NCBI RefSeq assembly: GCF_000023025.1
Contig: NC_012997.1
Location: forward strand, 852,764 to 916,763
Source of the DNA: Teredinibacter turnerae T7901
GTDB lineage: Bacteria > Pseudomonadota > Gammaproteobacteria > Pseudomonadales > Cellvibrionaceae
Reading direction: 5' to 3'
DNA length: 64,000 nt
Below, one piece after another: positions 27,936 through 36,771 of the stretch; position 1 is the first letter of the stretch; the number at the start of each line of letters is the position of its first letter. The position numbers and the translations under genes were made by a program. The notes below the pieces were generated by a model. The model did not search any database. It was not told the origin of the DNA and worked only from the letters and a program-made list of their open reading frames with translations.

Positions 27936-29378
27936 TCAGCTTTCAACAATCCAGGTATCTTTACTGCCGCCGCCCTGTGACGAGTTCACCACCAGCGAGC
28001 CTTTTCTCATTGCCACCCGAGTGAGACCACCTTTGGTCACATAGGTGTCTTTAGCTTGCAAAATAAATGGGCGCAAATCCAGGTGGCGCGGTTCCAATTC
28101 GTTTTTCCCCACGATGGTAGGCGCGGTGGATAGTTTGAGAGTAGGTTGCGCAATATAGTTGCGCGGATTCGCTTTAATCAGCTCGGCAAAAGTTTCGCGA
28201 TCTTTTTTGGTGGAATGCGGCCCCACCAGCATGCCGTAGCCACCGGATTCGTTGGCGGGCTTGACCACCAGTTTGTCCAGGTTGGCGAGTACATATTCGC
28301 GCTGTTTGTCGTCGTAGCAAAGAAAGGTTTCCACGTTGGGAATTAACGGGTCTTCATCCAAATAATATTTGATGACCTGGGGGACAAACGCATAGATCAC
28401 CTTGTCGTCGGCAACGCCTGCGCCGGGCGCATTCGCCAGAGCGACGTTACCTTTGCGCCAGGCGCGCATAAGGCCGGGCACCCCGAGAACCGACTCTTTA
28501 TTAAAAACTTCCGGATCGAGGAATAAATCGTCGATACGGCGATAAATCACGTCCACCTGCTCGAGACCGGAAATGGTTTTCATAAAGACTGAGTCGTCTT
28601 GTACCACCAGATCACTGCCTTCAACGAGCTCAACCCCCATTTGCTGCGCCAGGAAGGCATGTTCGAAATAGGCTGAGTTAAAGATACCGGGGGTCAAAAC
28701 GACGATGACCGGCTTTTTAAGTTTGCGCGGAGAAAGGGACGCGAGTGTGTCAAATAGGCGCGCGGGGTATTCATCGACGCGCGCGATATCGACCTTTTCG
28801 AAAAGCTCGGGCAGTACACGCTTTGTTATTGCCCTGTTTTCGAGCATGTATGATACACCAGAGGGCACTCGAAGATTGTCTTCCAGAACATAGAATTCGC
28901 CGTCGTCTGCACGCACCAAGTCGGTGCCGCAAATATGCGCCCAAACCCCAAATGCGGGCTTAAAGCCTTCGCACTCTTTGCGGTAGTTCTTGGATTGCTT
29001 GAGGACGAACTCGGGGATGATGCCGTCCTTGATAATTTTTTGCTCGTGGTAAAGGTCGTTGATAAACAGGTTAAGTGCTGTCAACCGTTGCTTGAGACCG
29101 GCTTCGGCGATGTCCCACTGCTTGGCTGCGATGGGGCGGGGAATAATATCGAAAGGCCATGCACGGTCGATGTTTCCTTCTTCGGTATAGACGGTGAAGG
29201 AAACGCCCATTTCCTTGATGGTGCTGTCTGCGGCTTGTTTGCGGTCTGCTATATCTTCTTCACTGAAGGACTTAAGTTGTGCGACAAGTTTCTGTGCAGG
29301 ACGCCGGGCATTGCCGGCACTACTCATAACTTCATCGTAAAACTCACCGGAAGAGTAGTCTTTCCAGTTAATTGCCAT
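27936..29378 (-). CDS. circularly permuted ATP-grasp type 2 protein (DUF404/DUF407)
   Basis: A 480-residue predicted ATP-dependent ligase. Family stretches seen: GVSFTVYTEEGNIDRAWPFD, RADDGEFYVLEDNLRVPSGVSY with MLENR (the ATP-grasp metal and nucleotide region), VVLTPGIFNSAYFEHAFLA and VVKPANESGGYGM (permuted glycine-rich loop). It should join a carboxylate to an amine; the substrate is unknown, with peptide-like products proposed. First gene of the three-gene minus-strand unit. I took ATG 29378 with GGTGAG upstream, in preference to GTG 29387. Confidence 0.87.
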   Translation of the reverse strand: MAINWKDYSSGEFYDEVMSSAGNARRPAQKLVAQLKSFSEEDIADRKQAADSTIKEMGVSFTVYTEEGNIDRAWPFDIIPRPIAAKQWDIAEAGLKQRLTALNLFINDLYHEQKIIKDGIIPEFVLKQSKNYRKECEGFKPAFGVWAHICGTDLVRADDGEFYVLEDNLRVPSGVSYMLENRAITKRVLPELFEKVDIARVDEYPARLFDTLASLSPRKLKKPVIVVLTPGIFNSAYFEHAFLAQQMGVELVEGSDLVVQDDSVFMKTISGLEQVDVIYRRIDDLFLDPEVFNKESVLGVPGLMRAWRKGNVALANAPGAGVADDKVIYAFVPQVIKYYLDEDPLIPNVETFLCYDDKQREYVLANLDKLVVKPANESGGYGMLVGPHSTKKDRETFAELIKANPRNYIAQPTLKLSTAPTIVGKNELEPRHLDLRPFILQAKDTYVTKGGLTRVAMRKGSLVVNSSQGGGSKDTWIVES

Positions 29379-30036
29379 GGTGCTCACCCATTTTTTTAGT
29401 CGTTATATGTTACTGCATTTGGCGGAGTTTATCGCCTCTCCATTTCCGCTGATTTGGAGAGATAAAAGGCGCCGGCAAACAATTCTAAGCACACATCGCG
29501 CCAGATAAAATTGATCGGGGAGAGCTGAAGTTGAAAAGTTTTTGAAGTTAGAAGCCGAACCTCGGACGACGCATTTATTATTGTTTTTAACGCCCCGGTC
29601 ACCGTTTTGGCGTTGCTTGCGCGGCCAATGGAAAAGAACGAGCTCGGTGTCGATCGCTGTGCTTTGCTGTAGACAAATTCCTGCGGAGAATCTGTTTGCT
29701 GCTGTCCATTTAACGGGTCACCGAGGTGTCGGCGGATGCAATTTAAAACCATGGGGCGCTGGCATGGAAATTATTGCGCGCCAATTTATATGATCCGTTT
29801 CAAATTGAAGGGTATTACTCCATTTAAAACAGCCGTTAGTTCTGTTAGGCGGTACCGTTAGACGTTGTGGGTGTGAACCGGATCGTTTGGCGCTTGTGTC
29901 GTGGTTCCGAACTGTGTCTGCAAGGTGATTTTGAGCAGAGTGCCCGAATTGCGAGAAGAGAAAGGGGAGTTGGCGCTTCTCGCGCCAACTACAGAGCGAA
30001 ACAGGTGACTGTTTAACGCGGGAGGTTAAATGACGC
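29379..30036. other. gene-poor stretch upstream of the ATP-grasp operon
   Basis: About 650 bases between the divergent-looking ATP-grasp gene start and the end of the di-heme peroxidase gene. Small open frames here have no recognisable content. AGTTGGCGC (29968-29976) and GCGCCAACT (29982-29990) make a perfect 9-bp stem with a 5-base loop about 46 bases after the peroxidase stop; with no T-run it may end or protect that transcript. The operon promoter should also be here but I cannot fix its hexamers. Confidence 0.5.
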
Positions 30037-31305
30037 CTAAAGATCGCATTTCCCGTCGTCGGGCAATAAATGCTCGAAACGCTCGTCTGTCAGGGTGCGT
30101 AAAAAACATTCCAGGTTCTCTATGTCCGTGTCGCTGAGTTTTCGCCCATCGAGTAATTCAGCTTCTGCAATGTTGGCGTCGACTTCGGGATTTTCCCAAG
30201 CCAGGCCGGTTTCCGGGTTAAGTGTGTGCTCCGATTCTGGCTGAAAGTGATCGTAGAATTCCAGCACGGTAGTCAGCTCGCGGAATACCCCATTGTGCAT
30301 ATAGGGCGCCGTGATGGCGACGTTGCGCAGTGTCGGTACTTTAAATTTGCCTTCCTCTGAACTTGCGGTGATATCGGGGTGGTCCAGTAATCCATGGTCA
30401 ACGAATGTCAGGTCTTGACCGCTTGTTTCGCGACTTGCCGTATTCGCAGGCACGCCAATATTGTGATATTCGTAGCCGGTGAAGGTTTCCCCTGCCTGCC
30501 CTGTTGGGCGAAGCTGATGGCAGGTAGCGCAATTGGTAAATTGCTGAGAGAAAAACAGCGCCTTGCCTGCGGCCGCTTTGGAGATGGGGCTGTAGGTGTA
30601 TTCGCCACGCAGGGATTTATCGTATTTGGAATCGAAGCTGGCGAAGGCGTCGGTACGCTCGAAGGCTTCAATCGCGTCTGCCATGGCTTGATAGGTTGCT
30701 GCGGGATCATCGAATACGGTGTCACCGAACAGAAAATTAAAGGCGGCCAGGTATTCATCATTTTCTTTTAGCCGTTCCACCACGGAAGCTTCATCCTCCA
30801 TCCCCATTTCAACCGGATTGACCGGGGGCCCTTTGGCCTGGTCCGCTAGACCAGCGGCTCTGCCATCCAAAAATTGTCCGCCAAGTGGGCCTTCGTAATC
30901 CGACTGCTCGCTGTTCAACCTTGCGCGATTTCCCTGTGTGGTAAATTCAGGCGCAAACGCCGCGTAGGCGGCCGTGGGTGTGTTGCGATCGCCGAGAGAG
31001 ACACCGTCGTCGCCCAGCGAGGTTGCGCGCACCTGGCTATCCGGACCAGTCCGATTATCGGCAAAGGCGTGTTCGGGGACATGGCAGGTAGCACACGCCT
31101 GGCTGCGGTTAGCCGATAGGTTAACGTCGTGAAATAAAGCTTCACCGAGCTTTTCGCGCGTGTTGAGTGTGAGCATGACACCGCTGGAGCTGCTGCTTGA
31201 CGTCGAGCTACTGCCGGGCGCGGATGGTGTGGAGGTTGAACCGGAACTGCCGCCGCACGCTTGAAGTGCAGCAACGACGGCTAGAACGCTCAGTGTTTTT
31301 TTCAT
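30037..31305 (-). CDS. di-heme cytochrome c peroxidase/MauG-family lipoprotein
   Basis: A 422-residue lipoprotein (LQAC, Cys17) with a short Ser/Thr-rich linker (about 18-42). Two c-type heme sites are present: CATCH at 71-75 and CATCH at 259-263, the spacing expected for the di-heme peroxidase fold. LFHDVNLSANRSQACATC and LRNVAITAPYMHNG are typical. It reduces peroxide or oxidises a partner in the periplasm. Divergent from the imelysin operon with a Fur-like box in the shared 324-base gap, so it probably belongs to the same iron-responsive cluster rather than to general peroxide defence. Confidence 0.9.
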   Translation of the reverse strand: MKKTLSVLAVVAALQACGGSSGSTSTPSAPGSSSTSSSSSSGVMLTLNTREKLGEALFHDVNLSANRSQACATCHVPEHAFADNRTGPDSQVRATSLGDDGVSLGDRNTPTAAYAAFAPEFTTQGNRARLNSEQSDYEGPLGGQFLDGRAAGLADQAKGPPVNPVEMGMEDEASVVERLKENDEYLAAFNFLFGDTVFDDPAATYQAMADAIEAFERTDAFASFDSKYDKSLRGEYTYSPISKAAAGKALFFSQQFTNCATCHQLRPTGQAGETFTGYEYHNIGVPANTASRETSGQDLTFVDHGLLDHPDITASSEEGKFKVPTLRNVAITAPYMHNGVFRELTTVLEFYDHFQPESEHTLNPETGLAWENPEVDANIAEAELLDGRKLSDTDIENLECFLRTLTDERFEHLLPDDGKCDL

Positions 31306-31453
31306 GATGCCAACCTCATTGGTACCTGACGGGAAGTTAGATTGCTTGAAAGTGCCGAGGGAATATAGTTGGGGGCGAATGTAGCATAGTGACCCAACTC
31401 GGGCGTGCAGAATAAAGGGGTTTATAGACTCAAATCAATTTCTAAGACATAAA

Positions 31454-31472
31454 GTAATTGCAAATCATTATC
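31454..31472. promoter_or_regulatory. Fur-like box in the peroxidase-imelysin divergent promoter region
   Basis: GTAATTGCAAATCATTATC agrees at 14 of 19 positions with the classical Fur box GATAATGATAATCATTATC, with the right half perfect. It lies 158 bases before the imelysin start and 149 bases from the peroxidase start. The rest of the 31306-31629 gap shows no gene. Iron repression is inferred. Confidence 0.65.
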
Positions 31473-31629
31473 ACTTTGCCTAGCATCAACGCTCTTCACC
31501 TAAACCCCTGCAGTCGTAAGGCCAAAAATCTCGGCAGAAATTATGACCGAGAGCGCAGTATGTACAGTGATTCGTACAAGGCTGTGTACAGGGGGTTGAT
31601 TAATCCGCTTTACATCTGGGGCCCAAGCA

Positions 31630-33084
31630 ATGCTTTCATTTCGCAAACTCGCTATATCCTCTGCTGTTGTTCTGCTCGCCGCATGTGGCGGCGGAGGCAG
31701 CAGCTCGTCCGACTCAGGCAGTTCCTCCTCTTCCAGCAGCTCCTCCAGCAGCAGCTCATCTGGCGGTGAGTTCAGCCTAGAAAATGCGCGCAAAGTGCTG
31801 AATACCAATGCTGACATCGCGTTTGCTGCCTACAGTGATTCGGTAGATACATCAAAAGCGCTGCAAACCGCCATTGCTACATTTAAAGCGGAGCCGACGC
31901 AAGCGAATCTGGATGCAGCCAAGATTGCCTGGCTGGTATCACGTGAACCATATGGTCAAACCGAGGTTTATCGGTTCCGCCTCAGCCCGATTGATTCCAC
32001 CGATTACCAGAACGAAGATGGCCCTGAAGGCGATATCAATGCCTGGCCACTGGGCGAAGCACTGATCGACTATACCGTCTCCGGCTCCGATTTTGGCGCG
32101 GACCAAACCGAGGTCAGTTCCGCCTACCCAACTATTGGCTATCCACAAGAGAACATCATCAATTCGGATGTCGCAATTGATGACGCATTATTTGCCGCTG
32201 TGGCCGACGTTGGCGATGAACGGGGAGTAATTTCCGGTTACCACGCAATTGAGTTTATGTTGTGGGGCCAAGACCTGAACACCGACGGTAGCGCCGATAC
32301 GGAAGATGATCGCGAAATGTCCACTGGCGGCAACATTCTGAACTCTGGTGGCCACCGTCCACTGAGCGATTTCACCACCGATGCTAATGCCGCTCGTCGT
32401 ATGCAGTTTATGGAGGTGGTCGCCGCCAAGTTGGTCGCCGATCTGGAAGCTGTGCGTGATGGCTGGGCTGTTGGTTCCAGTTATCGTACTGCGTTCACAA
32501 CAGTCAATACCGAAACCCAGGCGGTAAACCGCATGGCAGAAATTCTGTTTGGCATGGGGACCTTGTCCACCGCCGAGTTGGCGGGCGAGCGCATGCAGAT
32601 CGCGTTCAGCTCCGGTTCGCAGGAAGATGAGCACAGTTGTTTTTCCGACAACACCCACCGCGATGTGTGGCTGGATGCTGAGGGTGTCTCCAATAGCTAC
32701 TACGGTGTTTACGCCGGTTACGACAGCGACCTGGATGGCACCGACGATGTGACAACGCGAGCGGTAAATGGTTACGGCATTGACGACTACCTGAATGAAT
32801 CTGGCAACAGCGCGCTGGACGATAAAGTCAGCACCGCGCTCAGCGTCACTGCCACCAACTACGAAGCGATCGACGCTTCTGCGCGGGCGGGAACGCCATT
32901 CGATAACTTGATAATGGATGAGGCGCGGGCCAGCGATAACCCTGTTGCTAAAACCATTCTTTCACTGACTGAGCAAACACTGCGTTTTGCTGAAATCGCG
33001 GTGGCAATTGGTTACGACGGTTCAGTAGTGGATGAAGGTGCAACGGATTGTGATACCACCAAACCAGACCAAACTTGTGATTAA
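31630..33084 (+). CDS. imelysin-family (M75) iron-regulated lipoprotein with polyserine linker
   Basis: A 484-residue lipoprotein: signal with lipobox LLAAC (Cys19), polyserine linker (about 24-44), then an imelysin domain. The family GxHxxE motif is intact as GYHAIEFMLWGQD (His205, Glu208). Imelysin proteins (IrpA, ICMP, EfeO-like) are periplasmic or outer-membrane iron-linked proteins with no proven peptidase activity. The region after the motif has acidic, loop-rich stretches (DSDLDGTDDVTT) that look calcium- or metal-binding. First gene of a five-gene + unit; its stop TAATG overlaps the next ATG. Confidence 0.93.
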   Translation: MLSFRKLAISSAVVLLAACGGGGSSSSDSGSSSSSSSSSSSSSSGGEFSLENARKVLNTNADIAFAAYSDSVDTSKALQTAIATFKAEPTQANLDAAKIAWLVSREPYGQTEVYRFRLSPIDSTDYQNEDGPEGDINAWPLGEALIDYTVSGSDFGADQTEVSSAYPTIGYPQENIINSDVAIDDALFAAVADVGDERGVISGYHAIEFMLWGQDLNTDGSADTEDDREMSTGGNILNSGGHRPLSDFTTDANAARRMQFMEVVAAKLVADLEAVRDGWAVGSSYRTAFTTVNTETQAVNRMAEILFGMGTLSTAELAGERMQIAFSSGSQEDEHSCFSDNTHRDVWLDAEGVSNSYYGVYAGYDSDLDGTDDVTTRAVNGYGIDDYLNESGNSALDDKVSTALSVTATNYEAIDASARAGTPFDNLIMDEARASDNPVAKTILSLTEQTLRFAEIAVAIGYDGSVVDEGATDCDTTKPDQTCD

Positions 33085-34562
33085 TGGCGTTGTTACACAA
33101 GTTATTGATGGCCAGGCCGCTCACCTGCTGCGGGTGGGCTCTGGCAGTCGTTCTGTCATTGGGGGCCTGCACACCGGCGCCCGATGTTCCTCTGGAGTCC
33201 GCCGCTGAGCGCACTCCAGCGGGTGCGGCTACCGCGCCTGCACAACCTTTCCCTTCGTTCGATGTCCCCCTCCCCAATTTGCCAGAATCGGCTCGTATGA
33301 ACTTCTTCGCCGGCAAGGCGTTGGCGGAGCAACCTTGGGTAAAAGCACCCACTGCGACCACGGCTCGTGACGGTCTCGGCCCCTTGTATAACGCACGTAC
33401 CTGTATGTTTTGCCACGTCCGTGGGGGGCGCGGCCGCATTCCCGAGCAAGGTGATGAGTTGTTGATACAGGGTATACTGCGTCTCAGCCTCGACCACGGC
33501 AAATATGATCAATCCATGGGTGTGATACCGCACCCGGCCTATGGGGATCAGTTGCAAACTCAGTCCATCTCTCTCGCACACCAGCTGCGTCACTTAGCGT
33601 CTTCGAGCCTTGAACACTCGGTAGCGCCCGAGGCGTATATCTACGTGGATTGGCAAGAAGAAACCTTCCGCTACCCGGATGGCGAGACGGCTCAATTACG
33701 TCAGCCCAGAGCGCGCATCGACAAATTGCGCTATGGCTCACTCGACAACGCCCGCACCAGCCTGCGCAATGCGCCGCCGATGCTGGGTGTGGGGTTGCTC
33801 GAAGCTGTGCCGGAGGCGTCGATACTGGCGCGGGAAGACCCGCAGGACAATGATAAAGACGGAATCTCCGGGCGTGCAAATCGGGTTTGGGACCCGCAAA
33901 CCAACAGCATGCAACTGGGGCGTTTCGGCTGGAAAGCGAACCGCGCGGACTTACCGGTTACGGTGGCGGCGGCATTTGTGAATGATGTCGGTATCACCAA
34001 TCCGATTTTTTCGGATCAGCCATGTACCGCGCAACAAACTGCGTGTCTAGCCGCTCCTTCGGGCAACGACGAAAACGGCCATGAACTGCCGCAATCGCTG
34101 CTGGATCTGGTTGTGTTATTTTCCCGCAACTTGGCGGTACCCGCCCGCCGAGCACCGCAAGATGCGGACGTATTGCGCGGAAGAACACAGTTTTATCAAA
34201 CCGGTTGCCAGGGTTGCCATCAGCCGGACTATGTGACTGGCTCCGGTATCGCCGACCACCTCGCGAATCAGCACATATGGCCTTACACCGATCTGCTGCT
34301 GCATGATATGGGCGAGAACCTGGCGGATCAACGCAGCGATTTTTCTGCCTCTGGGCGCGAATGGCGAACGCCACCGCTTTGGGGGGTGGGCGTTAGCGCG
34401 TTGGTGAATGGCAGCGGACAACTTTTGCACGACGGTCGCGCCCGCAGTGTGGAGGAGGCGATTCTGTGGCACGGAGGAGAAGCTGCAGCGGTGCGCGAAA
34501 CCTTTATTAACCTGCCGCAGTTACAGCGCCAGGCGTTGATTAAATTTGTGGAGTCACTGTGA
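33084..34562 (+). CDS. di-heme oxidoreductase, putative thiol oxidoreductase family (DUF1111)
   Basis: A 492-residue lipoprotein (lipobox LGAC near residue 29). Two heme c motifs: CMFCH (107-111) followed by VRGGRGR, and CQGCH near residue 375. Conserved blocks LGPLYNARTC, LGRFGWKANRADLPVTVAAAFVNDVGIT and TPPLWGVG identify the DUF1111/DHOR family. The reaction is not established; in many marine bacteria it is encoded with imelysins, suggesting electron transfer in periplasmic iron handling. Starts at ATG 33084 overlapping the imelysin stop; the next gene starts inside its own stop. Confidence 0.9.
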   Translation: MALLHKLLMARPLTCCGWALAVVLSLGACTPAPDVPLESAAERTPAGAATAPAQPFPSFDVPLPNLPESARMNFFAGKALAEQPWVKAPTATTARDGLGPLYNARTCMFCHVRGGRGRIPEQGDELLIQGILRLSLDHGKYDQSMGVIPHPAYGDQLQTQSISLAHQLRHLASSSLEHSVAPEAYIYVDWQEETFRYPDGETAQLRQPRARIDKLRYGSLDNARTSLRNAPPMLGVGLLEAVPEASILAREDPQDNDKDGISGRANRVWDPQTNSMQLGRFGWKANRADLPVTVAAAFVNDVGITNPIFSDQPCTAQQTACLAAPSGNDENGHELPQSLLDLVVLFSRNLAVPARRAPQDADVLRGRTQFYQTGCQGCHQPDYVTGSGIADHLANQHIWPYTDLLLHDMGENLADQRSDFSASGREWRTPPLWGVGVSALVNGSGQLLHDGRARSVEEAILWHGGEAAAVRETFINLPQLQRQALIKFVESL

Positions 34563-35665
34563 ACAGACGTCAGTTGTTGCGGCTTTCTGCCCTTGCCTTT
34601 GGCGGCCTTAATCTGCCTTCCTGGGCTTTGCCTGCAAAGCCGCCGGAGGAAGTCATCCTCTCGGCACAAGGCAAGAACGACTTCGGGCTCGGCTGGATGG
34701 ACGAACCTGGATTGCCCGCAGGGCGTATTCAAACCGGGTTTCGCGGACACCAGGTGATTGGCATTGGCCACAATCGTATTTTGATGGTTGCCCGGCGGCC
34801 CGGCCGCACCCTCGCCGTGGCTGATCTCGCAACCCGCGAGTTGATCCTGTCAGTTGACTGCCCCGCAAATCGCGTTTTAGCCGGCCACGCCTGCGTCAGC
34901 CCAGATGGTCGTACCCTGTTCACAACGGAAGCGGACGAAAAAGATGGTGCAGGGTACATCGGCATGTATCGAGCAGATACTTTGGCGCGCACCGGCGAGT
35001 TTTCCAGTGGTGGTATTGGGCCACACCAACTTGCCTTTATGCCTGATGGTCGCACGCTGGTAGTGGCTAATGGTGGGCTTCACACTCGCGCCGAGACCGG
35101 CAAAAAAGTACTTAACCTGGCAACAATGAAGCCGAACCTTACCTATCTGGACGCGCAGACGGGCGCGGTGCAGGAGCAACAGTATTTGGCTGAAGCCAAA
35201 GCGGGTATTCGGCACCTGGCGGTAACTGCAACAGGCGATGTGGTGTTCGCGACTCAGCTGCAGCGCGCGGCTATGGATAACACCGACGTAAACCCTCTCG
35301 GTTGGCTGCACCGGCGTGGCGAGTCGCCGCGCGCCTGTTCTGCTCCAGTAAACCTGTGGGCGGCAATGGACGATTACGCGGGTAGCGTGGCAGTGAATTC
35401 GCGGCACGCGACTGCAGGCATTACCAGCCCACGCGGCGATATTGCGTGCTTTTTTCGGATAGGTGATGGCGCGTTGGCAGGTTATCATCGCTTTCACGAT
35501 GTGTGTGGAATCGCCAGCACCAGCGACGATTCCGCCTTTATCCTCAGCAACTCCCAAGGCCTGGTGCGCGTTATTGATGCCGCGACACTAAAAGAGCTGC
35601 CGGAGCGCCGCCAGACTTACACCGGTTGGCAGTGGGATAATCACCTTTCGGTTATGACGCTTTAA
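34559..35665 (+). CDS. DUF1513 beta-propeller protein, Tat-exported
   Basis: A 368-residue periplasmic protein. The N-terminus MNRRQLLRLSALAFGGL is a twin-arginine signal, so it is probably folded, perhaps with a cofactor, before export. Repeating propeller-like units are seen (LAVADLATRELILSVDCP, YIGMYRADTLARTGEFSSGGIGPHQ, TLVVANGG). DUF1513 proteins are constant members of imelysin/DUF1111 clusters and have no known reaction. It starts at GTG 34559, overlapping the previous stop (GTGA). Confidence 0.88.
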   Translation: MNRRQLLRLSALAFGGLNLPSWALPAKPPEEVILSAQGKNDFGLGWMDEPGLPAGRIQTGFRGHQVIGIGHNRILMVARRPGRTLAVADLATRELILSVDCPANRVLAGHACVSPDGRTLFTTEADEKDGAGYIGMYRADTLARTGEFSSGGIGPHQLAFMPDGRTLVVANGGLHTRAETGKKVLNLATMKPNLTYLDAQTGAVQEQQYLAEAKAGIRHLAVTATGDVVFATQLQRAAMDNTDVNPLGWLHRRGESPRACSAPVNLWAAMDDYAGSVAVNSRHATAGITSPRGDIACFFRIGDGALAGYHRFHDVCGIASTSDDSAFILSNSQGLVRVIDAATLKELPERRQTYTGWQWDNHLSVMTL

Positions 35666-35681
35666 GGAATTTAACCAGACC

Positions 35682-36761
35682 ATGCAAAAAAAAATTGCAC
35701 ATTCACTCCTGCTCACCGTAATTTGCGGCGCACTCTTCGCCTGTGGCGGCAGCCGGAGTAACGATCCTGTCGAGCCTACACAAAGCGCGTTGGATAAAAC
35801 ACTACAGCTTGTGGTTGATCGCCAGATTATTCCCGTCGCGGAAAAATTTGCGGCGGCTGCGGCGAGTTACGGCGAGAATGCGGATAACTTCTGTGCTCTG
35901 CAGGACGCGAATTCGTTAGCAGACCTTCAACAAAGCTGGAAGAACCTGGCGCTGCACTGGTACCACCTGCTGCCCTATAATTTTGGGCCAATGAAAAATG
36001 ATGTGGTATTTCCCAACTTTATGTTCGTCGATGCCTATCGCTTGCGGGGCACCAGCTACACCGCCACTGTGCGCGAAGAAATCGCGGATGTAATCGCCAC
36101 TAGTGAGCCTTTAGGCAGTGGTTATTTCGATTTTCTGCCGTTTCAAAAAGGTGGTTTACTCGCCCTCGAGGTACTCAGTTTTGAATCTGCGAACCAGCAA
36201 CGGGACAGTGACGCCATAGTGCAAAGCTACGCTGCCAGCAGTGCGCGTTGTGAGTTACTCACAGGGCATGCCGCGCAATTGGTAAAACGTGCGGAAGCGA
36301 TTACGGTTGGCTGGCAACAGAGCTACAACGGTGAGACGCGCAGTTATCGTGAGCGCTTCCTTGCCGCAGAATTGCCCGATGGCACACCACCACTAACGGA
36401 ATTACTTACTGTGGTGCAGGAGCATCTGGATTATTTAAAGCAGCGCTCTGCGGTTACCTCTGTGGCCCAAATCGCGGATATTCCCTGGGAGTTGATGTCC
36501 GCAACTGTTGCCGAAGTCGACGCGCTGTTACATGGTCGGCAAGAAGACCAGTTTAATTTTATTGCAGTAATGCGTTCTGCGGGAGCGGCACAGGCCGCCG
36601 ATACCGTGGAGGGGAATCTGGCGTTTGTTTATCAGAGCATAGACGCCCGCAACGTGACCGATTTTGAAGTGGGCGTAAGCCTGCTGGATGGCAATTTTAA
36701 ACGCGAAATACCCAATGGTCTGGACGTGGATTTGGGTATTACGTTTACTGATGGGGATTAG
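35682..36761 (+). CDS. second imelysin-family lipoprotein
   Basis: A 359-residue lipoprotein (LFACGG, Cys near 21). It has the imelysin-like architecture: LADLQQSWKNLALHWYHLLPYNFGPM at the N-terminal half and FLPFQKGGLLALEVLSFE where the first imelysin has GYHAIEFMLWG. The His of the GxHxxE motif is missing here, while the following acidic residue is kept. No polyserine linker. Sixteen bases follow the DUF1513 stop and 10 bases precede the porin start, so it is inside the operon. It may be a structural partner or ligand-shifted paralogue of the first imelysin. Confidence 0.83.
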   Translation: MQKKIAHSLLLTVICGALFACGGSRSNDPVEPTQSALDKTLQLVVDRQIIPVAEKFAAAAASYGENADNFCALQDANSLADLQQSWKNLALHWYHLLPYNFGPMKNDVVFPNFMFVDAYRLRGTSYTATVREEIADVIATSEPLGSGYFDFLPFQKGGLLALEVLSFESANQQRDSDAIVQSYAASSARCELLTGHAAQLVKRAEAITVGWQQSYNGETRSYRERFLAAELPDGTPPLTELLTVVQEHLDYLKQRSAVTSVAQIADIPWELMSATVAEVDALLHGRQEDQFNFIAVMRSAGAAQAADTVEGNLAFVYQSIDARNVTDFEVGVSLLDGNFKREIPNGLDVDLGITFTDGD

Positions 36762-36771
36762 GAGAGTTTAC

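Noticed and set aside
29429-29793. Overlapping 107- and 83-codon frames in the ATP-grasp upstream region
   Set aside because: Opposite strands, no motif, composition unlike coding sequence.
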